NCBI RefSeq assembly: GCF_900116015.1
Contig: NZ_FOYH01000011.1
Location: 1 to 64,000 of the forward strand
Direction of reading: 5' to 3'
Source: Enterobacter sp. kpr-6
GTDB lineage: Bacteria > Pseudomonadota > Gammaproteobacteria > Enterobacterales > Enterobacteriaceae
Length of the DNA: 64,000 nucleotides
The notes beneath the pieces were generated by a model. That model had not been told where the DNA came from and did no database searches. It worked only from the letters and a program-made list of their open reading frames with translations. Position numbers and translations under genes: made by a program. Positions 19,385 through 28,658 of the stretch are shown here, piece after piece (within the stretch, counting starts at the first letter, position 1; each line of letters begins with the position of its first letter).

Positions 19385-20770
19385 TTACGCCATCCGCTTG
19401 CGGGTTTCTATCTCGGCAACGATACGCACATACATCTTCTCGTTGAGGTTATAGAACACGCCCATCGCGATAATCGTGACCACCGCCAGCACGCACGGCC
19501 AGATAAAGATCAACTGGCGCAAGCCTTCCTGCGTAGCCTCGGATTGCACAACGTTGGGGACATAACCGATTTGCGTCAGCATCAGGCCCGGAAAGAAGCC
19601 CGCCAGCGCCTGCGATACCTTGCGGAAGAAGGTGAACCCGGTGTAGACCGTCCCTTCCGAACGCACCCCGGTACGCCATTCGCCATATTCCACGGTGTCC
19701 GACACCAGCGCCCAGTTCAGGCTGTTCACAAACGCCGAACCGAAAAACGCCAGGCAGGAGAACGCCACAAAACTGACCGAACCGCTGCCCAGGAAGTAAT
19801 TCAGCACATCGCCTGCGACCCAGATCAGCAGCCCGCCGAGATAGACCTTTTTCTTACCAAAACGGCGTACCGCGCCGGGCATCAAAAAGACGCCGATAAA
19901 AATACAGCCCATGCTGAAAAAGCCCATATACGACAGCAAAATCGGATCGTTGAGCACGTACTGGGTGTAATAGACCTGAATGGCGAGTTTGACGTTAAAC
20001 GCGCCGAGCGTGCACAGGTTAGCGATGCAGAGCACAAACAGCGGGCGGTTACCGGCAATCGCGCGGAACGACGCGAGTAACCCCGGTTTTTGCGCCGCCT
20101 GAGCGGGCTGCGCCTCCACGTACCGCTCGGTCACGCCGCGATAGCACAGCCACATGAACAGCAGCCCGAACAGCGAAAACAGCGTGGCGGCCAGGATATA
20201 ACCGGCCTGCTGATTACTCTCCACCAGGTTCATCACCGGCACAAACCCGACCGTACACAGCAGCAGGCCGAGCGTGGCACCGCCCTGACGCCACGCCGCC
20301 AGCGACGCACGCTCATCCGGGTTTTTGGTGATCGCCGGTACCATCGCGCCGTAAGAGCAGTTCATCATGCTGAAGAACAGCCCGTAGAGCATGAACAGCA
20401 CCGTCGCCATCACCGTTTTCCCGGTGATCTCAAACGGCGTGCCGATAAAATTGGCGATCGCCAGCAGCGTCACCGGGAAGGCGGCGTAAAGCACAAACGG
20501 ACGGAATTTCCCCTTCGGACCGATGTTCCGCCGGGAATCCAGCATGATGCCGGTGCCCATATCGGTAAACGCGGTAAAGAATTTGGCGATCAAAAAGATA
20601 ATGCCGCCGTAGGTTCCCGGCAGGCCGAGCACGTCGGTGTAGAACTTTAGTAAATAGAGCGTGCCAATATCCAGCAGGATATTGGAGCCGAGATCGCCCA
20701 TGCCATAGGCGAGCTTTTCCTTAAACGGCAGCCGCAGGGTTGCCGGATCGGTTGCGGTAGACTGACTCAT
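19385..20770 (-). CDS. yihP: Sulfoquinovose-cluster transporter YihP (GPH family)
   Basis: YihP is a 461-residue GPH-family cation symporter with about twelve membrane helices. It matches E. coli YihP, which is thought to handle a product or substrate of sulfoquinovose breakdown. Sequence blocks are shared with YihO along the whole length, pointing to an old tandem duplication. It lies between yihQ and yihO, with GC-rich hairpins in both junctions. Confidence 0.93.
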   Translation of the reverse strand: MSQSTATDPATLRLPFKEKLAYGMGDLGSNILLDIGTLYLLKFYTDVLGLPGTYGGIIFLIAKFFTAFTDMGTGIMLDSRRNIGPKGKFRPFVLYAAFPVTLLAIANFIGTPFEITGKTVMATVLFMLYGLFFSMMNCSYGAMVPAITKNPDERASLAAWRQGGATLGLLLCTVGFVPVMNLVESNQQAGYILAATLFSLFGLLFMWLCYRGVTERYVEAQPAQAAQKPGLLASFRAIAGNRPLFVLCIANLCTLGAFNVKLAIQVYYTQYVLNDPILLSYMGFFSMGCIFIGVFLMPGAVRRFGKKKVYLGGLLIWVAGDVLNYFLGSGSVSFVAFSCLAFFGSAFVNSLNWALVSDTVEYGEWRTGVRSEGTVYTGFTFFRKVSQALAGFFPGLMLTQIGYVPNVVQSEATQEGLRQLIFIWPCVLAVVTIIAMGVFYNLNEKMYVRIVAEIETRKRMA

Positions 20771-20785
20771 GATTCGTCCTCACAG

Positions 20786-20807
20786 GCCCGCCGGTTTCGC
20801 GGCGGGC
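20786..20807 (-). repeat. Intercistronic hairpin between yihQ and yihP
   Basis: GCCCGCCG and CGGCGGGC pair around GTTTCG within the 45-bp junction. It has no T-run. Together with the similar hairpin at 19351 it may set different mRNA stabilities along the operon. Confidence 0.6.
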
Positions 20808-20815
20808 AAGCCTTA

Positions 20816-22852
20816 TCAACATGCGCGCAATGTGCTGAACAGTGACGCCCACTCGCTGTCGGCGCGGTAAAACACCGGCGGCTGACCGAGCGGGGCGGCG
20901 ACGGTGACATCGCCTCCGTCACAGCGTTCGCCCGTCCAGAGGTTGATCCAGGCATCCTGCGGCAAATAGAGCGTCCAGTCGTCCCGGCCTTCTTCATACA
21001 CCGGTGCGACCAGCAGATCGCGGCCAAACAGATACTGGTATTTCAGTGAATAGGCGCGCGCGTCGTCTTCGTAATGCAAAAACAGCGGGCGCATCACCGG
21101 CAGACCGGTTTTGGCGTTCTGCGCCACGGCGTTTTTGATGTACGGCTTCAGGGTGGTGAAAACGGTGGTCATGCGGGCGAAGTGGGCAATAGTTTCCGCA
21201 TCGCTGTCAAACTGCCAGTTGTCGCCAGGGCGATTGCCTTCGTGGGTGCGCATCATCGGCGTGAACGCGTTGAAATCGCACCAGCGCAACAGCAGTTCTT
21301 TGCTGCGTTTCATGTCAAACAGGGTGGTGTAACCGCCGATATCGCTGTGGTGCAGGCCGTGCCCGCTCATCGCCAGCGACAGGGCCGCAGGCACCACGGA
21401 GGCCAGCCCGTCGTCCAGGCTCCAGTCGACGTTCTGATCGCCCGCCCACATCATCGTCGAATATTTCTGGCTGCCGGTAGAGCCTGCGCGCATAAAGAAC
21501 AGGATTTCGCCGAGCTTGCCGGTCTCTTCCAGCGCCTCATAGTTGCACTTCGCCCACAGCGCGGGCCAGGCGTTGTGCATGATTTCCGCGCTGACGCCGT
21601 TATGCAGGTAAGTGTCGGTAGGCAGATATTCGCCGAAGTCCGCCATCCAGCCGCCGCAGCCCAGTTCAATCATGTTTTTCTTGATGACATTTTTGAACCA
21701 GTCAAACGCCTGCGGATTGGTCAGATCCACCACGCCGCCGTAAAACTCGCCGAATTCCACGAGGTAATCATCGCCGTTCGCCTGTTTCGCCAGATAGCCC
21801 AGACGCCCGGCTTCCGCGCATAAATCCCGATCGCTGGCGACATACGGGTTGATATAGGAGAGGAACTGCACGCCTTCTTGTTTCCACTGCGCAATGCGGT
21901 CATCAAGCTGCGGGTAGTTATTGCTGTCCCACCGCCAGTTCCACATCACGCGCTTGCCGAAAGAGGTCATGCGCACGCCGGACCAGTCCTGCGCCCAGAT
22001 ACCGTTAACCTTCACGCCGGCATTGCGCATGGTATCCAGTTTTTTCTGGCACACGTCGGTGCCGCCCTGAATGCCGAGCGTGACGCCGTCGTACACCCAG
22101 TCCGGCAGTTCCGGCTGGCGGCCGAGCAGGGCGGTGAGTTTTTCCAGCAGCGTAATATACGTGGGTGCGCACTCAACCCGCAGGGTGGTGTGATTCTCCC
22201 AGATCGCCAGCTCGTGATAGTCGGGCGCGCTGAAATCGAAGTTCATGTAGCAACTGTTGTCGAGATGGCAGTAATACTTCTGCGTACTGACAAACGTGGG
22301 TTGCGGGAAGAAGGTCCAGTAATAATCACCGCCCGCGTTCTCTTTGCAGTCCGCCTGCCAGGTCACCAGCGTTTGCTTATTGCGGCCCACGCCCTGTTCA
22401 CTGGTCCACAGCGGGAAAGGTTTACCGCGCAGATCGAAATAAGAGAACTGCTCGCCGCAGCCGTAGATATGATCCTCCGGGTTAGCCGCCAGCCGCAGCC
22501 AGATACGGTTATGGCTGGCGTCGTCGTTTTGCAGGGTCAACAGCAGACGGCCCGCCTCATCGAGGCCAATTTTGAGCGTGGCGCTGACCGCGTCGCCCCG
22601 GCCAAAGCGGATTGTCCAGCCCGCCGCATGGGCGTTAACCGTGGCGTCAGGCAGGGCGATTTTTTCATTTAAGCGGTCTTTGATGCTGAAGTTACCGCGG
22701 AACATCTCAATGTCAGCCACGCCCGCGCCGACCCACAGGCAGGCCGCCTCTGGGGTATGACGCAGGATCAGGCGTTGCTGGTACGTTAAGGTAAAACCGC
22801 CTGGCAGTGTGTTCAGTTCCAGGCCAGATAAATCAGGGTGTAGGGTACGCAT
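20816..22852 (-). CDS. yihQ: Sulfoquinovosidase YihQ (GH31)
   Basis: YihQ hydrolyses alpha-sulfoquinovosides such as sulfoquinovosyl glycerol from plant sulfolipid, releasing sulfoquinovose. The 678-residue protein is colinear with E. coli YihQ. The nucleophile Asp405 (GWMADFGEY) and acid/base Asp472 (AGDQNVDW) are present. The sulfonate-recognition residues known for the family, Gln288, Arg301 and Trp304, are all conserved at the same numbers, so specificity for sulfoquinovose can be read with confidence. There is no signal peptide, so it acts in the cytoplasm. Confidence 0.97.
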   Translation of the reverse strand: MRTLHPDLSGLELNTLPGGFTLTYQQRLILRHTPEAACLWVGAGVADIEMFRGNFSIKDRLNEKIALPDATVNAHAAGWTIRFGRGDAVSATLKIGLDEAGRLLLTLQNDDASHNRIWLRLAANPEDHIYGCGEQFSYFDLRGKPFPLWTSEQGVGRNKQTLVTWQADCKENAGGDYYWTFFPQPTFVSTQKYYCHLDNSCYMNFDFSAPDYHELAIWENHTTLRVECAPTYITLLEKLTALLGRQPELPDWVYDGVTLGIQGGTDVCQKKLDTMRNAGVKVNGIWAQDWSGVRMTSFGKRVMWNWRWDSNNYPQLDDRIAQWKQEGVQFLSYINPYVASDRDLCAEAGRLGYLAKQANGDDYLVEFGEFYGGVVDLTNPQAFDWFKNVIKKNMIELGCGGWMADFGEYLPTDTYLHNGVSAEIMHNAWPALWAKCNYEALEETGKLGEILFFMRAGSTGSQKYSTMMWAGDQNVDWSLDDGLASVVPAALSLAMSGHGLHHSDIGGYTTLFDMKRSKELLLRWCDFNAFTPMMRTHEGNRPGDNWQFDSDAETIAHFARMTTVFTTLKPYIKNAVAQNAKTGLPVMRPLFLHYEDDARAYSLKYQYLFGRDLLVAPVYEEGRDDWTLYLPQDAWINLWTGERCDGGDVTVAAPLGQPPVFYRADSEWASLFSTLRAC

Positions 22853-22874
22853 GATAGTTCGATCTCTTATTTGA

Positions 22875-24116
22875 TTATTTGGCGTTGCAATCCAGCAGCC
22901 CGGCGGCCACGGCAGGGGCTAAACCCGGAGCCAGCGGCAGGCGGGGGATCACCAGGCAATGCAGGAGGTGATAAATATCCTGCTTACCGTCCCAGACTTT
23001 GGTGGTGACTTTATTGTCGGTATCCAGTTCCTGCCACCAGGAGCCGTTTTCATAGTCGATCAGGTATTTGATGCAGTAGTCCCACCATTGCTGATACCAG
23101 GCTTCGTACTGCGCCTCGCCGGTCACGCTCCACAGGGCGTAAGCCGTTCCCATCGCTTCGACAATCGGCCAGCGCACCCGCTCGCGCACAATCGGCTTGC
23201 CGTCCCAGCCCACGGAGTAAACAAAACCGTCTGCACCGTCCGGTGCCCACGCATCACGGATCGTGGCGTGGAATAGCCCTTTCGCATCGTCGAGCAGCCA
23301 GGCTGGTGGCGTTTCACCACGGGCCTCAAGCGCCGCGCGGAGATGCAGCATCAGGCGGCCCCACTCAATCCAGTGGCCGGGCGTACCGCCGTAAGCACGG
23401 AAGCGGTGGGCCGGGTTATCCTGGTTGTAATCGCGGATCGGGTTCCAGTTCGTGTCAAAATGCTCATTAACGCGGTAATCCCCTTTCCGGGCGACGTCAT
23501 GAATAATCACCGAGGCGATGCGCAGCGCGCGATCCAGCCATTTGCGGTCATGGGTCACGTCATAGACGATCAAAAAGGCTTCAACGGCGTGCATATTGGC
23601 GTTGCCGCCCCGGTAATCTTCCGTTTTGCTGAACGCTTCGTCCCAGGACTCCAGGCACATTTGTTCCTGTTCGCTCCAGAAATAGTTCTCGATCACCTCA
23701 ATGGCATCATCGAGCAGTTTCTGTGCGTCAGGATGCCCGGTGGTGACCGCGCTGGCCGCGCCGAGTAACACGAAGAAGTGCTGATAGCCCTGCTTTGATG
23801 CGTCGATAACGCCTTCGTCATTCACGCAGGCGTACCAGCCGCCGTATTGTTTGTCGCGCAGTGCGCCGTTCAGCGCCCTGATACCGTGATCCACCAGCGC
23901 ATACGCGCCGGGGCGTCCCATGCCAGCGGCAACGGCGTAAACATGCAGCATCCGGGCGGTGATCCACAGATGCGTTCCCATATCGGTTTTGACCTGGCCG
24001 TTATTTCCCAGCCAGCCAAAGCCGGTAGGCACCTCGGCATTGCGCCCAAAATCAAAAATGCGGTCGGTTTCCTTCTCCAGCCAGCGGTTATGGCTTAGCG
24101 TGTTAAACCATCTCAT
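22875..24116 (-). CDS. yihS: Sulfoquinovose isomerase YihS
   Basis: YihS interconverts sulfoquinovose and 6-deoxy-6-sulfofructose, the first intracellular step of the sulfo-EMP pathway. The 413-residue protein belongs to the N-acylglucosamine 2-epimerase superfamily with an (alpha/alpha)6 barrel, and its length equals the E. coli enzyme. Conserved barrel motifs such as [13 protein letters not shown] and [11 protein letters not shown] are present. It lies 22 bases before yihQ. No yihR mutarotase gene lies next to it, unlike in E. coli. Confidence 0.95.
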   Translation of the reverse strand: MRWFNTLSHNRWLEKETDRIFDFGRNAEVPTGFGWLGNNGQVKTDMGTHLWITARMLHVYAVAAGMGRPGAYALVDHGIRALNGALRDKQYGGWYACVNDEGVIDASKQGYQHFFVLLGAASAVTTGHPDAQKLLDDAIEVIENYFWSEQEQMCLESWDEAFSKTEDYRGGNANMHAVEAFLIVYDVTHDRKWLDRALRIASVIIHDVARKGDYRVNEHFDTNWNPIRDYNQDNPAHRFRAYGGTPGHWIEWGRLMLHLRAALEARGETPPAWLLDDAKGLFHATIRDAWAPDGADGFVYSVGWDGKPIVRERVRWPIVEAMGTAYALWSVTGEAQYEAWYQQWWDYCIKYLIDYENGSWWQELDTDNKVTTKVWDGKQDIYHLLHCLVIPRLPLAPGLAPAVAAGLLDCNAK

Positions 24117-24129
24117 CGTTTTTCTCCCT

Positions 24130-25005
24130 TCAGCGCTTCGCCATCATTTCGTCAACAATTTCCCCTAAGCGTTGCAGCTTAGGTGCGGAAACGTCCCGCA
24201 GCATCAGATCGGTATCCGGCAAACCCACCACCGATGACCACACCGCGCGCCCGGCGAGGAAGCCTGATGCGCCCGCGGCCATCGCCACGCGCACCGCGCG
24301 GGGGAACAGCTTTTCGTCAATGCCGGATGAGAGGATTACCCACGGCATCGCAATGTTGTCATTGAGTTTTTGTGCGGCACTCAGCAGCGCAGACTGCGTG
24401 CCTTTGCCATACAGCGGCATTTCTACTTTGTAGAGATCGGCTCCGCTGTCGCCCAGCTCGCGCGCGGCGTCGATAATCGCCTGCTCGCGGTCAAACGTGT
24501 CGCCCTGGCGCGGCGGGCGGACAACGGGTTCGATAATGCTCACCAGTCCGTTGGTGTGGCAAAGCTGGTTAAACTCGCGCACCATCTCCAGCCGCGCATC
24601 GGCATCTTCATCGCTGCGCCACAGCACCAGCAATTTCAGCGCCTTCGCGCCATCGCGTTTCACCGCCTGCGGATCGACCCTTTTGTCGATGGCAACGCTG
24701 TCCACCGGAATGCCGTTGCCGGGAATAAACGCATCGGCCGCAACGATCAGGCCGCACGAGGGCGCGATGGCCTGCTGTTCAACCACCTGGCGGTAGCAGA
24801 ATTGCTGATCGACCAGAATGGCCGACGCGTAAGGGGAAAGGGTTTTCGCCGCGTTGACTTTAAAATCCGTCAGCACCTGGTCGGTGACCGGCTGTGGCGC
24901 ACCGGCGGCGGCGAACATCAGGCGCATCGCTTCGCGCTGATCCACGGCCAGCATCGCAAATCCGCCGGAAGGCCGGGTTATGTCTTTCAGGGAGTAACTG
25001 TTCAT
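24130..25005 (-). CDS. yihT: Sulfofructosephosphate aldolase YihT
   Basis: YihT cleaves 6-deoxy-6-sulfofructose 1-phosphate into dihydroxyacetone phosphate and 3-sulfolactaldehyde. Starting at the ATG at 25005, which has AAGGA seven bases upstream, it has 291 residues. The Schiff-base lysine is Lys193 in LYKVEMPL. The DQREAMR motif of this class I aldolase family is seen near the N-terminus. An upstream in-frame ATG would add six residues containing the ribosome site itself and was rejected. Confidence 0.95.
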   Translation of the reverse strand: MNSYSLKDITRPSGGFAMLAVDQREAMRLMFAAAGAPQPVTDQVLTDFKVNAAKTLSPYASAILVDQQFCYRQVVEQQAIAPSCGLIVAADAFIPGNGIPVDSVAIDKRVDPQAVKRDGAKALKLLVLWRSDEDADARLEMVREFNQLCHTNGLVSIIEPVVRPPRQGDTFDREQAIIDAARELGDSGADLYKVEMPLYGKGTQSALLSAAQKLNDNIAMPWVILSSGIDEKLFPRAVRVAMAAGASGFLAGRAVWSSVVGLPDTDLMLRDVSAPKLQRLGEIVDEMMAKR

Positions 25006-25026
25006 ACATCTGTCCTTTTGCAAACA

Positions 25027-25923
25027 TCACAGGGATACGTGTGGGGTCAGGCCTGCGCTGACGCGCGCCTGCTCTAAAATGGCGGTCCAGTCCTGGCGGC
25101 CCCGTCCGGCGGCGCGCGCCTGGTTGTACACTTCGCGCGAGGCTGCGCCCAGCGGCATCGGGACATGCAGCTGATTCGCCACGTCCAGCGCGATGCCTAA
25201 ATCTTTGTGGGCCAGATCGATCATAAAAGCGGGGGAGAGATCGCCTTTCAGCACTTTGTTTGGCCAGGAGGTGGTGAAATGTCCCTTGCCCGCTGGCGTG
25301 CCGCTCATGACTTTCAGCGCCACGTCGAACGACAGCCCCAGCGCCTCGCACAGCACGGCGGCTTCGGCTGACAGGGCGTTGAGCGCAATGCTCATGTAGT
25401 TGTTGATGAGCTTCACCCGGATGCCCATGCCGGGGCCGCCCGCGTTAATCAGTTCGTTACCCATCGCCATCAGCACCGGCGTGGCACGCTCCACCTGGTC
25501 AGACGTGCCCCCCGCCAGCAGCAGCAGGGTGCCCGCGATGGCGTGATCGGAGGTGCGCCCGACCGGGGCATCCATCAACTGAAAGCCTTTTGCCTGCATA
25601 TCGCGGATCAGCGCGTCGGTTTGCAGCGGGTGAATGGTGGACATATCAATAGCCAGCGCCTGAGGGGAGAGGGTTTCGCACACGCCGCCCTCGCCGAACA
25701 GCACCTGGCGCACCAGATCGCCGTTCGGCAGCATGGTGATAACAAACTCTGCGTCCTGCGCCGCCTGTGCGGGCGAGTCGCAGCCCACCGCGCCTTCACG
25801 CACTACGTTTTCCACCGCTGCAGCGCTCACATCAAATGCGCGAACCTCGTGTCCTTTTCGCGCCAGGTTGGTTGCCATCGGTGCGCCCATTTGCCCAAGC
25901 CCGATAAAAGCTATGCGTGCCAT
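25027..25923 (-). CDS. yihU: 3-sulfolactaldehyde reductase YihU
   Basis: YihU reduces 3-sulfolactaldehyde to 2,3-dihydroxypropane-1-sulfonate with NADH, the last step before export. The 298-residue beta-hydroxyacid dehydrogenase has the Rossmann motif [10 protein letters not shown] at 8-17, the substrate-binding segment [11 protein letters not shown] at about 118-128 and the catalytic Lys171 in VKLINNYM. It is the first gene of the minus-strand catabolic operon and is divergent from yihV. Confidence 0.96.
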   Translation of the reverse strand: MARIAFIGLGQMGAPMATNLARKGHEVRAFDVSAAAVENVVREGAVGCDSPAQAAQDAEFVITMLPNGDLVRQVLFGEGGVCETLSPQALAIDMSTIHPLQTDALIRDMQAKGFQLMDAPVGRTSDHAIAGTLLLLAGGTSDQVERATPVLMAMGNELINAGGPGMGIRVKLINNYMSIALNALSAEAAVLCEALGLSFDVALKVMSGTPAGKGHFTTSWPNKVLKGDLSPAFMIDLAHKDLGIALDVANQLHVPMPLGAASREVYNQARAAGRGRQDWTAILEQARVSAGLTPHVSL

Positions 25924-26090
25924 TTCACCCTCCGGTTGATTCTGTTTGTAAGATCATGTCGTAACGCCTGCTCTTTTTTGTCTGTTTTTGATCGTATTTG
26001 TAATTTATAGGCGAAAAATTGACAGCCATCACTTTTTTAACAATTCAGTAAATTAAAATGTGTCCATCATTAATCGTTTAAGGAATGACC
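25924..26090. promoter_or_regulatory. yihU-yihV divergent promoter region
   Basis: This 167-bp AT-rich spacer should carry the divergent promoters and the CsqR operators. TTGACA is visible on the plus strand at 26019-26024, and TATAAA on the minus strand at 26004-26009. I could not define the CsqR site. AAGGA at 26080-26084 is the yihV ribosome site. Confidence 0.5.
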
Positions 26091-26987
26091 ATGATTCGTA
26101 TCGCCTGCGTTGGCATCACCGTGATGGACAGGATCTATTCGGTCGCGGCGCTCCCCACAGAAGGAGGAAAATATGTGGCGAGTCACTATCAGGAAGTGGG
26201 TGGCGGCCCGGCGGCAACGGCTGCGGTGGCGGCGGCGAAGCTCGGCGCAACGGTGGACTTTATCGGACGTGTCGGTGATGACGATACTGGCGACCGGCTC
26301 CTTGCGGAGCTGGAGTCCCTGGGGGTAAAGACCCGTTATTGCCGCCGCCTGCCGGATGCCCGTTCGTCGCAGTCCGCCGTGCTGGTGGACGCAGAGGGCG
26401 AGCGGATCATCATTAACTATCCCAGCCCGGACCTGACGCCGGACGCCGACTGGCTGGACGCGCTCGATTTTTCACAGTGGGACGTGGTGCTGGCGGATGT
26501 GCGCTGGCATGAGGGGGCAAAACGCGCCTTTACGCTGGCGAAAAAAGCGGGCGTGATGACGGTGCTGGACGCAGACGTCACGCCGCAGGATATCAGCGAG
26601 CTGGTGGCGTTAAGCGATCACGCGGCGTTTTCAGCGCCCGGTCTGCGCCGCTTTTCCGCTCAGAATGAGGCGCTGGAGGGACTGGCTTACGCCAAAACGC
26701 GCACAAATGGACAGGTCTATGTCACCTGCGGGGCGCAGGGGTGCTACTGGATTGAGGGCGCAGATACACATCATCAGCCGGGCTTTGCGGTAGACGTCGT
26801 TGATACCACAGGGGCGGGGGACGTTTTTCACGGCGCGCTGGCGCTGGGTCTGGCTGAAAAGCAGGGCATTGCACAAGCCGTGCGCTTTGCCAGCGGCGTG
26901 GCGGCGCTCAAATGCACCCGCCCCGGCGGACGGCAGGGTATCCCCGATTGTGATCAAGTCCGGTCTTTTTTGTCACTTTATGTATAA
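26091..26987 (+). CDS. yihV: 6-deoxy-6-sulfofructose kinase YihV
   Basis: YihV phosphorylates sulfofructose at C1 to give the aldolase substrate. The 298-residue PfkB/ribokinase-family protein has GGGPAATAAVAAAKLG near the N-terminus and the ATP/catalytic motif DTTGAGDVFHGAL near the C-terminus. An ATG six bases upstream was rejected because it abuts the ribosome site. The length then equals E. coli YihV. csqR follows 35 bases later on the same strand. Confidence 0.95.
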   Translation: MIRIACVGITVMDRIYSVAALPTEGGKYVASHYQEVGGGPAATAAVAAAKLGATVDFIGRVGDDDTGDRLLAELESLGVKTRYCRRLPDARSSQSAVLVDAEGERIIINYPSPDLTPDADWLDALDFSQWDVVLADVRWHEGAKRAFTLAKKAGVMTVLDADVTPQDISELVALSDHAAFSAPGLRRFSAQNEALEGLAYAKTRTNGQVYVTCGAQGCYWIEGADTHHQPGFAVDVVDTTGAGDVFHGALALGLAEKQGIAQAVRFASGVAALKCTRPGGRQGIPDCDQVRSFLSLYV

Positions 26988-27022
26988 AATGCGCATAAGA
27001 AATGAGGTTAAGAGGGTTTCCC

Positions 27023-27811
27023 ATGAGCGTGACTGAACTGACCGGCAATCCGCGCCACGATCAACTGCTGGCGTTGATCGCGGAACGTGGCTACATGAAC
27101 ATTGATGAACTGGCCCAGTTGCTGGATGTCTCCACGCAGACGGTGCGCCGCGACATTCGTAAGCTCAGCGATCAGGGGCTGATCACACGTCACCACGGCG
27201 GTGCGGGCAGGGCGTCGAGCGTGGTGAATACCGCGTTTGAAGAGCGTGAAGTCTCGCAAACCGCCGAGAAAGACGCCATTGCCGGGGCGATTGCGGACTA
27301 CATCCCTGACGGTTCGACCATCTTTATTACCATCGGTACCACCGTGGAACACGTCGCCCGGGCGCTGCTTAACCATAATCATTTGCGCATTATTACCAAC
27401 AGCCTGCGGGTGGCGCACATTCTTTATAAGAACACGCGATTTGAAGTGATGGTGCCTGGCGGCACGCTTCGACCGCACAACAGCGGCATTATCGGCCCCC
27501 ACGCGGTGTCGTTTGTTGAAGGGTTTCGCGCGGATTACCTGATCACCAGTCTCGGTGCGATTGAGAGCGACGGCACGCTGCTGGAGTTTGATGTCAACGA
27601 AGCCAGCGTCGCGCGGGCGATGATGGCGCACTCCCGACAGATTCTGGTTGCAGCGGATCACACCAAGTTCACCGCCTCCGCCGCCGTGGAGATTGGTAAT
27701 GTGACCCAGGCCGCAGCGCTGTTTACCGATGAAACACCGCCGCAAGCGCTGCAAACCTTAATGAAAAATAAGCAAATTGAACTGATTGTGGCATCGGGTG
27801 ATGAGGTTTAA
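27023..27811 (+). CDS. csqR: Sulfoquinovose operon repressor CsqR (YihW, DeoR family)
   Basis: CsqR represses the yih promoters; sulfoquinovose-related ligands relieve repression in E. coli. The 262-residue protein has the DeoR-type winged helix (LAQLLDVSTQTVRRDIRKLSDQG, seen at about residues 30-52) and a C-terminal sugar-isomerase-like sensor domain with TIGTTVEHVARAL and DHTKF. The start is the MSVTEL codon, matching E. coli; the first in-frame start upstream would add seven residues. Its stop overlaps the stop of the converging GntR gene at TTAA. Confidence 0.94.
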   Translation: MSVTELTGNPRHDQLLALIAERGYMNIDELAQLLDVSTQTVRRDIRKLSDQGLITRHHGGAGRASSVVNTAFEEREVSQTAEKDAIAGAIADYIPDGSTIFITIGTTVEHVARALLNHNHLRIITNSLRVAHILYKNTRFEVMVPGGTLRPHNSGIIGPHAVSFVEGFRADYLITSLGAIESDGTLLEFDVNEASVARAMMAHSRQILVAADHTKFTASAAVEIGNVTQAAALFTDETPPQALQTLMKNKQIELIVASGDEV

Positions 27812-28560
27812 GCCAGTTCTTTACGATGCAACTCAAGCGTAAAATCGTAATAGTCGTTCAGGCACCAGGTGTGGGTGTATTCCACCGGTTGATCGCGGCG
27901 AGTAAACCCCGTGCGGACGACGAGTAGCAGGGGGGTCTGTTCTCTGATATTCAGATAGTGAGCCAGCTTGCTGTCCGTTGCTACGGCGCTGAAACGCTGG
28001 CTGGCGCGCAGTACCGGCGAACCTTTTTTCTCCAGATGCAGGTACAGCGATTCATTCAGCTCAGCAATATTACTGAGCAAATGGGCCGGGAGTATCGCGG
28101 TCTGGAGCGAAACCGCGATGCCGTTGATTTTCCGCAGGCGGGTCAGTTCCACCACGTCACTTTTGTCATCATCCAGTTGCAGTACAAGTCGCTCCCCGGA
28201 CGTCGACGCCCGACGCAGATACCCCACCAGCTCGCTTTGCGCTTCACCACCACTGGCATTCGCCATCTCGCTAAAACTTTCCAGCAGCGGCAATGACTGG
28301 CGCACCTGGGGCGCCACAAACGTACCCGATCCCTGGTTTCGAATCAGCACGCCTTCTTCCAGCAGTTGTTGTAGGGCTTTACGCGCCGTTCCCCGCGCGA
28401 TTGCCAGCATCTCAACCAGCGCACGCTCGGAGGGCAGAACGTCGCCTGGACGTAATCGCCCCTCAGTAATGGCGGCTTTAATCGCGTGCATCAGCTGCAT
28501 ATACAGCGGCAGTGCGCTGTATCCCTCAAGATGTAACTGGAGTGGTGACGTCGTGCTCAT
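27808..28560 (-). CDS. GntR/HutC-family transcriptional regulator
   Basis: This repressor-type protein of about 250 residues has an N-terminal GntR winged helix (PLYMQLMHAIKAAI, then LPSERALVEML and ARGTARKAL) and a C-terminal UTRA ligand-binding domain (about residues 90-245). The start used here is the second in-frame ATG (28560). The first ATG (28590) would place the coding region inside the palindromic operator. It is divergent from the unknown barrel-protein gene and very likely controls it. Neither gene is found here in E. coli K-12. The ligand is unknown; HutC-type regulators often sense phosphorylated sugars or amino sugars. Confidence 0.85.
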   Translation of the reverse strand: MSTTSPLQLHLEGYSALPLYMQLMHAIKAAITEGRLRPGDVLPSERALVEMLAIARGTARKALQQLLEEGVLIRNQGSGTFVAPQVRQSLPLLESFSEMANASGGEAQSELVGYLRRASTSGERLVLQLDDDKSDVVELTRLRKINGIAVSLQTAILPAHLLSNIAELNESLYLHLEKKGSPVLRASQRFSAVATDSKLAHYLNIREQTPLLLVVRTGFTRRDQPVEYTHTWCLNDYYDFTLELHRKELA

Positions 28561-28567
28561 TATTTTA

Positions 28568-28621
28568 CCAATATGGTTTTTATGGTCCATTAATGGTACA
28601 CATTAAAAGGCACTAATGGTA
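28568..28621. promoter_or_regulatory. Operator cluster between the GntR regulator and the barrel gene
   Basis: CCATTAATGG (28587-28596) is a perfect palindrome inside the longer GTCCATTAATGGTAC. Related elements ACCAATATGGT (28568-28578) and CTAATGGTAC (28612-28621) flank it. Repeats of an ACCATTA/TAATGGT half site in the divergent spacer point to binding by the adjacent GntR protein. This is inferred from pattern only. Confidence 0.55.
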
Positions 28622-28658
28622 CATATTCACTGACAATAAACTTGAGAGAGGTAATGCC

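Noticed and set aside
20090-20650. 186-codon plus-strand frame within yihP
   Set aside because: It is antisense to a well-conserved transporter, and its His/Arg/Gln-rich composition is typical of shadow frames.
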